From contig NW_026732290.1 in the NCBI RefSeq assembly GCF_028476545.1, positions 92,501-156,500 of the forward strand: a DNA stretch of 64,000 bases, read 5' to 3'. The notes below the pieces were generated by a model. That model was not told the origin of the DNA and did no database searches. It saw only the letters and a program-made list of their open reading frames with translations. This document shows, piece by piece, positions 13,568 to 24,362 of the stretch. Made by a program: the position numbers and the translations under genes. This DNA is from Physella acuta. Taxonomy: Eukaryota > Mollusca > Gastropoda > Physidae. How positions within the stretch are numbered: the stretch's first letter is position 1; every line of letters begins with the position of its first letter.

Positions 13568-14630
13568 CAGTGGTACCTCAAGATACGAGTTTAATCTGTT
13601 CCGCAATAAAAAAAAAATATTGTACGTCAAATTACTCGTATCTCAAAGCAGTTTCCTCCATTAAACGTACACGAAACGTCATTAATATGTTCCAGTTCCG
13701 AAATTTCTACCTTACTTGTTTTTGTTAAGAATGTTATTAAGAAAAATGTGTTTATAAATAACACATCATGTATAAAAGCAAAATAAAGAAATAAAACTGG
13801 CTTTTATAAAGTCAGCTGACTTGAGCTGACTGAATCAGCTGAACGAGGTGTAGGGTGTAGGAGATAGGCAGATGAGCTTTACTTCGTTCACTTATTCTTT
13901 ACACAAATAATTTTAAAATATTTCAGACAGTGGCGTAGCGAGGTCGAGTGTCACCCGGTGCGGCACTTAATGGTGTCACCCCCAGAGGCGTAGCGACCTG
14001 TCCCGGGGACAAACTTTCAATTTTCGATTTGCCCACCCCCTCAAACTTTCAATGTGCATCTCTTAAAAGACTATTTAACACTCGAATTAATCACTTAATT
14101 AAGTGGAATATTATCATTTTTATCTATATATTTTGCTATTTTTTGCCTTGGTGTCACCCCCTTAAATGGTGTCACCCGGTGCGGTCCGCCCCCCACCCGC
14201 CCCCCCCCCCCCCCTAACTACGCCCCTGATTTCAGCCACTTTATTTCAATTACTAGTTATATTCTTTGTACTTAACGTTTGCTTCATTTTTTTGTGACTA
14301 CATTTCGTGTCACTAGTCTTTGCCTCTTTTTAGCCATGCTTTACTCACTTTCACGTGCAGGCGTTCAAACACAGTCTGTGTAGGAGGCGTGTATATTTCT
14401 CAACCTCAAAATTTTGCAGAAATGAGTTTAGACAAGTGTCATTACATTGCATCAATGTATGATCAGTTTCAACTTTTTTTGGACCTCTCTTTTACAGTGG
14501 TTTCGGTCACTCGTATCTCAAATTTTACTCGTAACTCAAAGCAAAAAAAAAAACACTTGCAGGACTGCTCGTATGTCGGGCACTCGTATGTCGAGGCGTA
14601 TTACAGTTTTCATCATAGTATTACAGTTTT
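13568..14630 (+). mobile_element. old DNA transposon remnant with CTCGTATCTC ends
   Basis: Left end CAGTGGTACCTCAAGATACG, followed by ACTCGTATCTCAAAGCA. The right side has ACTCGTATCTCAAATTTTAC, CTCGTAACTCAAAGCA and finally CACTCGTATGTCGAGGCG before TTACAG. The repeated Act-Cgt-Atc-Tc motif in opposite halves suggests a terminal and subterminal inverted-repeat element of hAT or similar type. No clean target duplication or transposase is seen. A second element (13928-14228) sits inside it, so it is the older of the two. The outer borders are approximate. Confidence 0.45.
13928..14228 (+). mobile_element. hAT-type MITE, CAGTGGCGTAGCG ends, with TSD
   Basis: Begins CAGTGGCGTAGCGAGGTC, continues GTGTCACCCGGTGCGGCAC, and ends in GGTGTCACCCGGTGCGG, poly-C and TAACTACGCCCCTG. 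Flanks ATTTCAGA (13920-13927) and ATTTCAGC (14229-14236) match at 7 of 8 positions, consistent with a hAT target duplication. At about 13983 a second head (CAGAGGCGTAGCGACC, then GGGGACAAACTTTCAA) resembling the 8796-9026 element is embedded, so the copy is composite. Confidence 0.85.
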
Positions 14631-14659
14631 CCTCATCGGCTTGTGAGGACTGATACATA

Positions 14660-15240
14660 TTTACAATAGTAATATTTCTTTCTTACTTTTTGCCTACTTT
14701 CATTCAATTAAGATGGTTAACCTATACATGGATTCAATACAAAACGTGTACTTACAATTTCATTTAAAAAAAAACACAACTGAAAATGCAAATGTGTAAT
14801 TAATGATGATTCCGGGGTGGTGGGCTGAAAGGGGGGGGGGGGGGGCATTTAAGTTGAGCTGAAATAAAGTTGGGATTACAGAAAAATAAAATTATAAAGA
14901 TTTTAATCAACCGGAATGTTGTGTTGAGTACAATGAGACACATCAAATCAAACATTCTTGCCTAATCAAACATCTATATCTATAGCTGTCATCCCACAGT
15001 TTTTAAAAATTATTTTTTAATGTATTTATTTTATACATTTAAAATAGTAATGATACTATATATTTTGTAGTTTTACGCAGCTTCAAAGACATAGCTGTTA
15101 TCCCAGTTTTTAAAAATTATTTTTTAATGTATTTATTTTATACATTTAAAATAGTAATGATACTATATATTTTGTAGTTTTACGCAGCTTCAAAGACATT
15201 GACATTAATTGTATATTTAGTAATTAAATGGAGAAAGAAG
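14660..15240 (+). repeat. dispersed repeat copy A with internal tandem duplication
   Basis: Shares its order of blocks with 42085-42640: GCCTACTTTCATTCA, TTAAGATGGTT, ATACAAAACGT, CTGAAAATGC.AATGTGTAA, a poly-G run, GAGCTGAAATAAA.TTGGGATTACAGA, ATGAGACAC..CAAATCAAACATTCTT, and AAAGACAT. Unique here is a 108/109-bp direct duplication (14982-15090 and 15091-15198), each starting ATAGCTGT and ending CGCAGCTTCAAAGAC, almost identical, hence recent. Element class is unknown. Confidence 0.8.
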
Positions 15241-15312
15241 ATGCCATATGAACGATATGTGCATCTCGTTTTCTTTTGACTGCAGTCAAACAAAAGTTGA
15301 CTTTTTTTCTAT

Positions 15313-15314
<2 letters not shown>

Positions 15315-15353
<39 letters not shown>
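15315..15353 (-). repeat. long poly-T: A-tail of a minus-strand retroposed 3' end
   Basis: Thirty-nine T residues. Read on the minus strand they are a poly-A tail preceded 8 bp upstream by AATAAA (15361-15366 on the plus strand). That arrangement indicates reverse transcription and insertion of a polyadenylated RNA. The body would lie to the right (from 15354), where I recognise no coding sequence; a 5' boundary was not found. Confidence 0.55.
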
Positions 15354-15357
<4 letters not shown>

Positions 15358-15849
15358 ACTTTTATTTTCAATTAAAACAAGTACATCAACATCAAATTTT
15401 TAAACATATTTTTGAACACCAAATGAAAACGAAAGGTTTTGCAAATGTACATAATGAATATTTACATAATGTCATGTATTTGATTATATAAAAAAAAAAA
15501 TTGCAAAGGATGACAGTAAAAGGGGTGAAGGTCAAATGAAAGTGTCAGAAGTCTGGGTGGGGAGAGGAAAGGAAATTTTTCAGAGAGGGTCAATGGGACA
15601 GTGAAACATTTTCTATGTAGGGAAACAACTTAAGTTGACTAGTTGAAAGGGTGTTGTAGTGGTCGCATTTAGTTTTCAAAAGGTTGCAGTGTGAAAGATG
15701 AGGGGAAAGAGACAAGATAAATAAGTTCTGGATATTGATGTTGCGGTGGGTGGTGGGGTCGTTGGAACAGTTAAAGGGATTGTGGGGTTATCATGTCTGG
15801 GGGTAAAGTGGATAGAGGGGGAGAGAGGAGGGGGTAGATTTTTTTTTAT

Positions 15850-16030
15850 TTTTATTTTTATTAATTCAATTGTTTTAAACATTTAAATCAGTAATAATAA
15901 TATATTTGATAGATTTTACATAGCATCAAAGACATGAACAGTGAACATCAATTCCATATATAATAATCAAAGGGAAAAAATGAAATGGCATAAGAACTAG
16001 ATTAAAATAAGGTGTGCAAACTAGGTTTCT
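15850..16030 (+). repeat. partial third copy of the dispersed repeat (compare 42440-42610)
   Basis: TCAATTGTTTTAAACATTTA, AATCAGTAATAATAAT, TTGATAG.TTTTACA.AGCATCAAAG and ATAAGAACTAG occur in the same order at 42440-42610, and a diverged version is at 15000-15230. Only the right half of the family is present here. Confidence 0.75.
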
Positions 16031-16450
16031 CTTCACTGCTTAATTTAGTGTGCTGCGGAGTCAAAAGTTCACACTGTAGCCACCCATGGACAGAAATAGA
16101 AACGAGCGTGGGAGAAGTGTCTCTGTAATCACGTACTGATCTATCGTTCCAAAACTTTCCATGACATAAAATTGACCCTTGGCAATGAGGGCACGCTACC
16201 TTGAAATGTCCGCCAGTCCGGTTGAGTGGGGGGGGGGGGGAGTGTGTGTGTGTGTTGGGGGGGGGGGGGGTTGAGGTGGGTATCTCTTTCTACCATTCAG
16301 GTTGTGCATTTTAAAACGCGGGAAACAGAAGACTGTTCTAATGTTAATTTACTTTGGGGGCTGATCGAGTGATGTTTGGCTTGAGACTGTCTAAATTAAA
16401 ATTAATACTTTATTTATTTCTTTCCTGTATATTTCTTTTTTTTTTCTCAG

Positions 16451-17368
16451 TTAAGTGAGAGTTCCCAGTCTATGTCTTAGTTTTGCTTGAAATATTTCTT
16501 TTAACTCGATGTCCGTGTATTTTGTGAAAAAATATCTGACTTTATTCCTAATTTGCCATATAGTCGATCTATAAATAGCCATTGCTAATAGTCTGTTTTC
16601 GTCTTCTGTTCTTTGTCTAGTCGTGTTAATTAAATTAAGTGTGATTGCTTTATTTGTTGTGGCTGTTTGATTGGTGGTGTTTAATATTTTCGCAAGTGTT
16701 TGCTTTGTTTTCTGTACTAATATACAATCTAAATAAATGTGTTTCTCAGTTTCTTGTATATTTTGTTTACACGTTTGACATGTTATTTTAACATTTTGAT
16801 TTGACTTTGTATTTCGTGAAATTGGAGTTGTGTTAAAAATCAGTCTGTATGCTATTTCCCTTTCTTTTGGTGTAATGCGTTTATTATGTAGGTTTCTAAA
16901 TGTATCTTTAATGTCTATTATATTGTGTTCCCTGGCCCAACTAATTCTCGTGTATAAGGGTGTCGCTTGTTGTTTGATTAGGATGTCGTATATTTTTTTT
17001 GTGTCTTCCCCAATAATGCTTTTGTTTCCTTGGAATGTTGCTAGCGTTTCTTTATAAAAGCTGCCTATGTCATTTCCCCCATAGTGTGGTGTTATGATGT
17101 TTAATTTTAAAATGCTCTTTATGTTTAACCCAATGTAGTATTGTGCTAATGGATGATAATGTGGTTCTATCCTTATTCTATCCAGGTGTTTTAATCGGAA
17201 GGTGTTTATTTTAGTTTGAATGTCGTGTAGCCCTATACCTCCATTTAATTTATTTTGTATTAAGGTTTTGTGGCTAATGTTTCTAATCGTATTTTTGAAA
17301 ATAAACTCTCTAATGTGCTTGTTTATTTTTTTAATACTATAATAATGTAAATACAACAAACAACTGAT
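16451..17368 (-). CDS. C-terminal part of a LINE (non-LTR retrotransposon) reverse transcriptase protein, 5'-truncated
   Basis: An open frame of about 305 codons with no ATG at its head (the frame is bounded upstream by a stop at 17369-17371). The protein begins after the reverse transcriptase core. It shows the post-RT 'GGIGLHDI' block (about residues 40-47) common in L1/Tx1-like LINE proteins, where the phrase K-L-N-G-G-I-G-L precedes a conserved basic helix. A terminal zinc-binding motif C-x2-C-x9-H-x4-C (CQTCKQNIQETEKHIYLDC, about residues 193-211) is of the kind found near the LINE C terminus. Endonuclease and RT domains are missing, typical of 5' truncation. An A-run on the coding strand (16435-16445) begins only a few bases after the stop, so the 3' UTR would be very short. 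Clade assignment beyond 'L1/Tx1-like' is a guess. Confidence 0.8.
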   Translation of the reverse strand: MSCLLYLHYYSIKKINKHIREFIFKNTIRNISHKTLIQNKLNGGIGLHDIQTKINTFRLKHLDRIRIEPHYHPLAQYYIGLNIKSILKLNIITPHYGGNDIGSFYKETLATFQGNKSIIGEDTKKIYDILIKQQATPLYTRISWAREHNIIDIKDTFRNLHNKRITPKEREIAYRLIFNTTPISRNTKSNQNVKITCQTCKQNIQETEKHIYLDCILVQKTKQTLAKILNTTNQTATTNKAITLNLINTTRQRTEDENRLLAMAIYRSTIWQIRNKVRYFFTKYTDIELKEIFQAKLRHRLGTLT

Positions 17369-17371
17369 TTA

Positions 17372-17672
17372 AGCAGTCATTAATAGAGATATAGAACACG
17401 ACTTTTTATTTGTAAAAAAAAAGCTAATATTTTAGTTAAGGTGTGGAATTATTAGTTATGATAAGAGAACACATTCACTAAATACGATTTTAAACTGTGA
17501 AGACAATAGTTTACTTTAAATATATTTAGCAAATGTTTATATTATAAAATTATAGAATTATAATTATTACTGGACAATTTCGACTTGTGTATGTCTGATA
17601 GTTTGTTTTTAAGGTGAATTGTTTTGTTTCTCTCCCTTTGTCTAGGTGTTATTCTGTCCCCTTAAACCCCAT
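17372..17672. other. AT-rich non-coding stretch
   Basis: Nothing recognised between the LINE fragment and the MITE target site. Confidence 0.4.
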
Positions 17673-17680
17673 CATTACAC

Positions 17681-17918
17681 CAGTGTTTCTTTCAGACTTT
17701 TTTCTCCGGGGGTTCACTTGATATTTTCGGGTGGGGGGAAAGAGGCGGATTAAATTATCCGGAGGGGAAGGGGTGGGTACTGGTAAAAGTATATATTTAC
17801 TACATATATTCAATTTCGTTTGGGTAAGGGGGGAGAGGGGAGGTGGTAGACATTCTTCTGAAGGGGGAAAGGGATTTCCTCCCCCCCCCCCCCCAAGGAA
17901 TTTCAGGAAGAAACTCTG
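17681..17918 (+). mobile_element. TTTCTTCC-family hAT MITE, copy 1
   Basis: Begins CAGTGTTTCTTTCAGACTTT and ends TTTCAGGAAGAAACTCTG. Flanks CATTACAC (17673-17680) and CATCACAC (17919-17926) agree at 7 of 8 bases. The family core AAAGTATATATTT..ATTTCGTTTG is present between G-rich blocks. This copy is the most diverged of the well-bounded ones, and has a unique poly-C stretch before the right end. No protein is encoded. Confidence 0.88.
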
Positions 17919-18206
17919 CATCACACACACACACACACACACACGCCCGCGCATACCTTCACGCTTACTTACACTCACATGCACAGGACGGGTATCAATA
18001 CATTGTTTAATTATACAACTGAATTTGGTGTCGTTGGAAAAGTGACTGTACCTAGTTGTGTAGCTATTGTTTTACATGCCCGCCTTAGGCTCCGGTCGAA
18101 GTTACACAAACCACAACACATTTGATGGTTCCGACCTGTAAATGATAACCTTGTACATTCTCCACTCTGCCACTCCACCATAGCCTTTCTCTATTATATT
18201 TATACG

Positions 18207-18207
<1 letters not shown>
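17919..18207. other. (CA)n tract and non-coding DNA
   Basis: A short (CA)n run at about 17921-17943 overlaps the right target duplication of the MITE. The rest holds nothing recognised. Confidence 0.4.

Positions 18208-18290
<83 letters not shown>
18208..18290. repeat. (TA)n microsatellite
   Basis: Pure TA with one TATG interruption near 18227. Confidence 0.95.
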
Positions 18291-18294
<4 letters not shown>

Positions 18295-18490
18295 TAGTTG
18301 ATGAACAGTGACCGTACTATGGGTACTTATTGACGGAAGTTCTGAATTGAAGTCGGTGTAGGCGAGGTGGGGGTGGGGTGGGGGGGGGGGGGGAGAATCC
18401 ATGTATGGAAAAGAAGGGAATATTTTTTTGTGTCAACGAGTTGTTTTTTTTTTTTGGAAAAGTTTTTTTTTTTTTACAATTTTAAGCCAA

Positions 18491-18698
18491 TGCGTGGGAA
18501 AGTGGATATTAGAGCAAGATCATGTGTTGGGAAAGTGGATATTAGAGCAAGATCATGTGTTGGGAAAGTGGATATTAGAGCAAGATCAAGTGTTGGGAAA
18601 GTGGATATTAGAGCAAGATCATGTGTTGGGAAAGTGGATATTAGAGCAAGATCAAGTGTTGGGAAAGTGGATATTAGAGCAAGATCATGTGTTGGGAA
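18491..18698 (+). repeat. 33-bp minisatellite, six copies
   Basis: Exact 33-bp unit GGGAAAGTGGATATTAGA + GCAAGATCATGTGTT. Units differ by a single T/A exchange (ATCATG or ATCAAG) in the order T, T, A, T, A, T. Since 33 is a multiple of three, two frames stay open through it and yield 11-residue repeats (GKVDIRARSCV); this is a by-product of the period and not evidence of a gene. Confidence 0.95.
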
Positions 18699-19112
18699 CG
18701 GGAATAATTCTGTAATATACGTGTTGTTATGGTAAATATTAAAGTGAGATATATGTTGTGGATAGTGTATTTTATAGGGCGAATAATGGATATGTTACGT
18801 GTACATATTTTCCCATCCTGTAACATATAGGCCTATCCCATTAATGACAAGAAGTGAGATCACACGTGTATAAGCCCATACGGAGAGTCCTGTATCTAAA
18901 TGGATTTATATAAAACAGAAACTTAAGACTCTCTAGGGTACGCCGTATGTCTTCCCCAGCGTTTACAAGCTTAGCTTATAATCGCACCATATGGTTACCA
19001 TAGGATAAACTACACCGATATAATGACATAATGGTGTTGTTCCAGCATCGACTTACAGAGAATAGTATCCAGGTCTGGGAGTGTCTAGGAAATCAAACCT
19101 GACATAAGTCTT
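18699..19112. other. non-coding stretch
   Basis: No frame, RNA or element recognised. Confidence 0.4.
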
Positions 19113-19121
19113 CGTGGTGGG

Positions 19122-19329
19122 CAGTGTTTCTTCCAGACTTTTTTTCTCCGGGGGGGGGGGGGCACTTGAAATTTTCGGGGTGCGGTATACTTTCCTCGGG
19201 TGGGGGGAGGGGGGGCGGACACTGTTAAAAGTATATATTTTCTATATAAATTTCATTTCGTTCGAGGGGGAGGGGCGATAGACTTTCTTCGGGGGGGGGG
19301 GGGGGGGCTCCTGCCTGGAAGAAACTCTG
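19122..19329 (+). mobile_element. TTTCTTCC-family hAT MITE, copy 2
   Basis: Begins CAGTGTTTCTTCCAGACTTT and ends TGCCTGGAAGAAACTCTG with the family core AAAGTATATATTTTC and ATTTCATTTCGTTCG. The flanks (TTCGTGGTGGG left, TTCGTGTGATG right) are similar but do not form an exact 8-bp duplication, so the site has probably changed since insertion. Confidence 0.85.
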
Positions 19330-19482
19330 TTCGTGTGATGTTTGGGTTAAGACCGAGCAGAACAATTAGATGAACTTTAGTTGAATTAAGTGGAAAAGTT
19401 TTTCTAGATGCCAAAGTGAAATGGTTGTTAAATATAAGATAAGTTGGTTGGTAATTTGTGGAAAAATACAATTCTATATTTT

Positions 19483-19710
19483 AGCAGTGGCGTACTCTAA
19501 ATTTTGCCAGAAAAGGTGTTTAATTTTTTGACGCATTGTTTTGAATTTTAGCAAAAGAAAACTGAATTTTGACAAAAACTACTTGTAAATTTTGGCAAGG
19601 AAAATTCTAAATTTTAACACACAAAAAAATTGGCAACAACAACTTTTAATTTTTTTAAATGATGTCTAAATTTTGGCAACAGACATTTCTAAATTTTGAA
19701 CTCCTAAATC
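19483..19710 (+). repeat. degenerate short repeat around AAATTTTGGCAA
   Basis: CTAAATTTTGCCAG, TTGAATTTTAGCAA, TGAATTTTGACAA, GTAAATTTTGGCAA, CTAAATTTTAACA and further variants recur every 20-35 bp. It begins with CAGTGGCGTA, like a transposon end, but no matching right end was found. Confidence 0.5.
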
Positions 19711-20410
19711 TTAGAAAGAGTTCGAATCCGGGATCTTGGACAATTTCTCTAAACTCCTTCATATCCCTCGCATTCCGAAGAAATAATTTTATGATTTTAA
19801 AGAAATCATAAAGTAAACACAAACACAGCGCTAAAAGAGTACTGTGTATTAAAGTGCGCTCTTGCGAAATGATGGTTTGTTTTCACTACCGAGTCTAGTA
19901 AAGAGAGTACACTTCACAATCTTGTGTTTGCTTATGCAATAATGCAAATAGTTTTTGTAACCTTATGTCTGAATATATTTTGTTATACATTTGTAACTAG
20001 CAAGGGCAAAACATCTTTTTTTTAAAATGTTGCCCCTTTCTCAACGGCCAACTAAAATTAAAAACAAAAATTGTTGGATTTTTTTCTCTCCCTTTGTCTG
20101 CGTGATCCTGTCCCCCCCCCCCCCTCCTTAAACCCCCTCCTCGCACACATACATACACACACATACACTCATATACATAAGACGGGTAACCATACTAGGT
20201 TTAATTATAAAACTGATTTGTCAAGTTGGAAAACGTTAAACATGTGCGTGTTATTAACAACAATCTGAACGTCACACAAACTCCTATAGTCACAAAAACA
20301 AGTCGATTATTAAACCGTCAATTAAGAAACTTTTGTCGAAAGAACTACTCATTCACGTATTCGACTATTGTATTATATTATTTACGATATTTCTTTAACC
20401 TATTTCCCTA

Positions 20411-20444
<34 letters not shown>

Positions 20445-20820
20445 AACGAAGTAGCTCCACTTAAACCCTTCCTCCTAAGCTTACCCTCTACGCCAACCCC
20501 CACTACACCATCTCACCATCATCCTCACCCACCCACCACACACAACCACCACCAATAATGACACATCGTTTGTTTTCCATCTGTCTATAACAGACAAGCC
20601 CTCAGACAGAACTAAAAGTACTCATCTCTCGCTGTACAGAAGCTGTCTACCCCACCCTTCACTCTCACACCCCCCTCACCCATCCCTCCACCCCCACCCT
20701 CAGCCTAGGAATAAAGTGCTATAATGAAAACAAACAAAAAAATCCTGGCATACTTTGTGTCTGTTGTTCATTATTGATGCCCGGTTGGCTGTGCTTCACA
20801 GTTTGATCTGTGTTTACCGA
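19711..20820. other. non-coding stretch with poly-A run
   Basis: A 31-base A-run at about 20412-20442 and poly-C runs near 20110. Frames on the plus strand contain poly-Lys and Pro/His-rich low complexity. No gene is supported. Confidence 0.35.
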
Positions 20821-20821
20821 C

Positions 20822-21512
20822 AGATCTAGACCGTTCCATCCATCACTCTGTCTCTTTGTTTGACGAATCTAGAACATTCTATCCTTCGCTCTCTTTGTTT
20901 GTTTGATGAATCTAGACCTTTCCATCAATCACTCTATTTGTTTGATGAATCTAGACCTTTCCATCAATCACTCTATTTGTTTGATGAATCTAGACCTTTC
21001 CATCATTCCCTCTATTTGCTTGTTTGATGAATCTAGACCTTTCCTTCATTCAAGTATTTGTTTGTTTTATGAATCTATACATTTCTATCAATCTCTCTAT
21101 TTGTTTGTTCGATAAATCTAGACCTTTCCATCAATCACTCTATTTGTTTAATGAATCTAGACCTTTCCATCAATCACTCTATTTGTTTGATGAATCTAGA
21201 CCTTTCCTTCATTCAATTATTTGTTTGTTTTATGAATCTATACATTTCTATCAATCACTCTATTTGTTTGTTCGATGAATCTAGACCTTTCCTTCATTCA
21301 AGTATTTGTTTCGTTGATGAATCTAGAATTTTATCTCAGTCACTATATTTGCTTGTTTGATGAATCTAAACAATTAGATCATTCACTCCATTTGTTTGAT
21401 GAGTCTAGACCTTTCCCTCATTCCATTATGTGTTTGTTTTATGAATCTATTAATTTAGACATTTCTATCATGGACTCTATTATTCTGTTTAATGAATGTA
21501 CATCTGTGTGAT
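20822..21512 (+). repeat. 39-43 bp minisatellite, about 16 copies
   Basis: Unit TTTGATGAATCTAGACC + TTTCCATCAATCACTCTATTTG (39 bp) with a longer variant containing TTTATGAATCTATACATTTC. The two variants form a larger block (21024-21130 resembles 21203-21275), implying block duplication. The frames reading Asn-Leu-Asp-Leu-Ser-Ile are artefacts. Confidence 0.93.
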
Positions 21513-22225
21513 TGTACTTAATCTGTCAGATCGTATGACAGAATCAACACTGACGTAAGCTGTAGAATGACTTTATACATTTTTCTTTTCGTTTCGGCCT
21601 GGCTTGGTGATAGGTGATGGTTTCCACTGGTACACATTGTTCGCGATATATAGAGGATTGTATATACTATAAGTAGAGGCAATAAATTATAAACTTTTAA
21701 TGTTTGGGAGTATCGTACTCGGCCTAGAAAGTATCGCAAGTTTATATAGTTTTCGTTTATATTCGAATACGATACGTACTATAATGAAAAAATTGGAGCG
21801 TATGCAAATAAACTGATATCGTAGTATGGTATTGGGAATTTGGAAATGTGTGTATGCAATATCGTATTTGTTTATTTGTTTATCATAAACATAGCAACAA
21901 TAGAATATCGTTATGTTTACAGTGAATAGTCTGCGGGGAAAAGTATATCAGGTATGGGTATTATCGTTAGTGTCGAGATCAATGTATCGTTGCCGTGGAT
22001 ATGGCATTGTATTTCGGGTATCAGAATATCAGGAAATAATGGTTGCAAAAAATGTGGTTTTGAGCATTTACATATTCGTAGTTAGGTTGTTTGTTTTTTA
22101 GATTAGGAAAAGAAAAAAGTGAATAATAATCCGTATAAACCTCACTCTGCTTGATTTATACATTCATTTTGGTCTTTTTTTTTACATGTCAAATAAATAA
22201 AGTTTCCCTTTCAAATCTGACGGTC
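21513..22225. other. non-coding stretch
   Basis: AT-rich with several ATCGTAT/ATATCGTA motifs at 21710-21930, perhaps a very degenerate repeat. No gene seen. Confidence 0.35.
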
Positions 22226-22447
22226 TATAGGGCAAGTGAAGTAGAGTTCACTTGTTTCAGTGACCTCGGCATATGAAGAGATAGTGTGGTCAGCACTATG
22301 CCCAGCCGCCTTTACTTTCCCTAACGTGAGTTAGGTACCCATCAGAGTTGGGTGGACTCAGGGACGGTCTACTGACTTGGACCCGGATTCGAACTCGAGA
22401 CTTACGGGTTAGCAGTCCAGCTCTCTACCGCTAGACCACTCCGTCCC
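22226..22447 (-). mobile_element. tRNA-derived SINE copy 3 (nearly full length)
   Basis: On the minus strand: GGGACGGAGTGGTCTAGCGG (acceptor and A box), a B-box region GAGTTCGAATCCGGGTCC, GTCCACCCAACTCTGATGGG, AAAGGCGGCTGGGCATAGTG, CTGACCACACTATCTC and the tail GAAACAAGTGAACTCTACTT. One of the two best copies in the window and a good reference for the family. Confidence 0.88.
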
Positions 22448-23060
22448 ATTGTCAAATGAATGACACCCCGAAAAGACATGCCAAGCATAACATAGCTTTA
22501 ATGGGGAGCGGCGACTCCATTTGCTCCCTTGCTGACTACGCCTCTGGCATTGGATGTTTCAATCTGGTTTTTGTATTTATTGTTTACAATTTATTATATA
22601 GCAAAAATCTTTTTTATACATACACATATGTATACGAAATTTTATAAAACCTTGCTTTAAGTTTTTAAAAGGGTATTTTCCTTATTACACTGTCTTTGAA
22701 GATTTGTAAAAAAAAATAGATTAATGAAAAAAGTTCTATCACAATTGATCTATACACCCGGAACTAGATTGATAGTTTAAGACACTTGAACAAATGGGTC
22801 GATACATCTAAGTATCCAAGGGAGAGAAAGGCGCTTGATGGTCATGAAAAGACAACTCTATCACAGCTTCGATGGGGAACTGTAGTCTGGCACCGTTTTG
22901 CTTCAGTCTTGTCTGCGGCTACTTCCGGTGTCTCTGATTTACGGCTCAATTCTTTACACGGTGATTTTTTTTTCTTGTTTCTGTTTTAAAAATCCAATAT
23001 CATAGTTTTAGTATACGTAGGTTTTATACTAAAGGTTCAAATGGGAAATGTATACTTGCT
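22448..23060. other. non-coding stretch
   Basis: Two short frames (22456-22647 and 22786-22989) show no domain. No repeat recognised. Confidence 0.35.
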
Positions 23061-23074
23061 AGATTTTAAAACAA

Positions 23075-23235
23075 AGAGGGTAGCGAAGGCTTGGGGGGGG
23101 GGGGGGCATGGTCGGAGATAATGTAGTAGCGCAAGGCTAAGGGGGGGGGGGTCGGAGATAATGTATAGCGAAGGGTTAGGGGGGGTGAGATAATGTAGTA
23201 GCGAATGGCTAAGGGGGGGGGGAGATAATGTAGGT
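23075..23235 (-). repeat. G-run minisatellite, about four copies
   Basis: Units of AGCGAAGGCT + poly-G + GTCGGAGATAATGTAGT; unit length varies with the G-run (about 38-50 bp). Confidence 0.85.
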
Positions 23236-23503
23236 AAGTTGATGTAGGTTTGGTTCACTTCTCGCAAGATTTTAGATTTGCTTTATTTAGTAAAAGTTTA
23301 TATTCGTATACAAGGGCATGAAGTATTATACGTATGATTTAGTTTTTCAAAGATACTTTGTTTTATTAGACACTAACTGTTATTATTGATATCCATCTAT
23401 ATATTTTAGCTGAGGTCATAAAATATAACAATATGGTTTGGCTTTGTTATTTAACTTTTTAAACACTGTGAACCTATCTGTCATTCTAAACTATAATCAG
23501 TTA
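23236..23503. other. non-coding stretch
   Basis: AT-rich; nothing recognised. Confidence 0.35.
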
Positions 23504-23665
23504 TTAACCCGTTAGTTACCTAACAATGTGAATAAGAGGAGTTTAACCCCTTGTTACCCAACAATGTGAACAAGAGAAGTTTAACCCCTTGTTACCCAAC
23601 AATGTGACCTAGAAAAACTTAACCCCTTGTCACCCAAACAATGTCACCCAAAAAAAAGTTTATTT
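23504..23665 (+). repeat. 38-bp minisatellite, about four copies
   Basis: Unit AACCCCTTGTTACCCAACA + ATGTGAACAAGAGAAGTTT, increasingly diverged toward both edges. Confidence 0.85.
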
Positions 23666-24045
23666 CCTTTTTACCCTACACTATATCGCGTCACAAACAA
23701 AGGGTTAACCCGACACTTCTTGCTCCGGGGTACGTCGTGGGGTTAACACTCGCCATTTTGTCTCCGTCACGTGATGTCTTAACAATGACCACCGCTTCCC
23801 TCCCCCATCCGGAGTTGGACAGATAAACATCAGCCTGGGGCGGAATGACGATTTTTTACACCCCCTCTCCCTCCTACACTATCCTCTTGTACGTTCGAAT
23901 GCTTTAGCCGCCAATACCCTATGTAACGCCTCTGTCCGCCTTTGCTTTTCATCAATAAAATAAGAGTTCGTCACTACGCTAAGAGTTTCTTGATTGTTTC
24001 GGTTCAGATAGCGATCGGGTTTCCCCAATCAACATTGATCTTTTA
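23666..24045. other. non-coding stretch
   Basis: Unique-looking sequence of moderate GC with a 61-codon frame of no recognised type. Confidence 0.3.
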
Positions 24046-24362
24046 AGCTTCTTGTTAGGTCGACCTAGAATGCGTAACTAACCGGTTAAAGGTTCTTTTA
24101 GGCTAACATAGAATGGGTACCTAACCGGCTAAAGGTTCTTATAAGGCCAACATAGAATTGGTACCTAACCGGCTATAGATTCTTATAAGGCCAACATAGA
24201 ATGGGTACCTAACCGGCTATAGATTCTTATAAGGCCAACATAGAATGGGTACCTAACCGGCTAAAGGTTCTTTTAAGACCAACATAGAATGGGTACCTAA
24301 CCGGCTAAAGGTTCTTATAAGACCAACATAGAATGGGTACCTAACCGGCTAAAGCTTCTTTA
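24046..24362 (+). repeat. 44-bp minisatellite, about seven copies
   Basis: Unit GTTCTTATAAGGCCAACAT + AGAATGGGTACCTAACCGGCTAAAG. The first unit is diverged, later ones nearly identical, with CTAAAGG/CTATAGA variants. Confidence 0.93.

Noticed and set aside
20903-21511. overlapping Asn-Leu-Asp-Leu repeat frames
   Set aside because: They are phase shifts of one 39-bp minisatellite.
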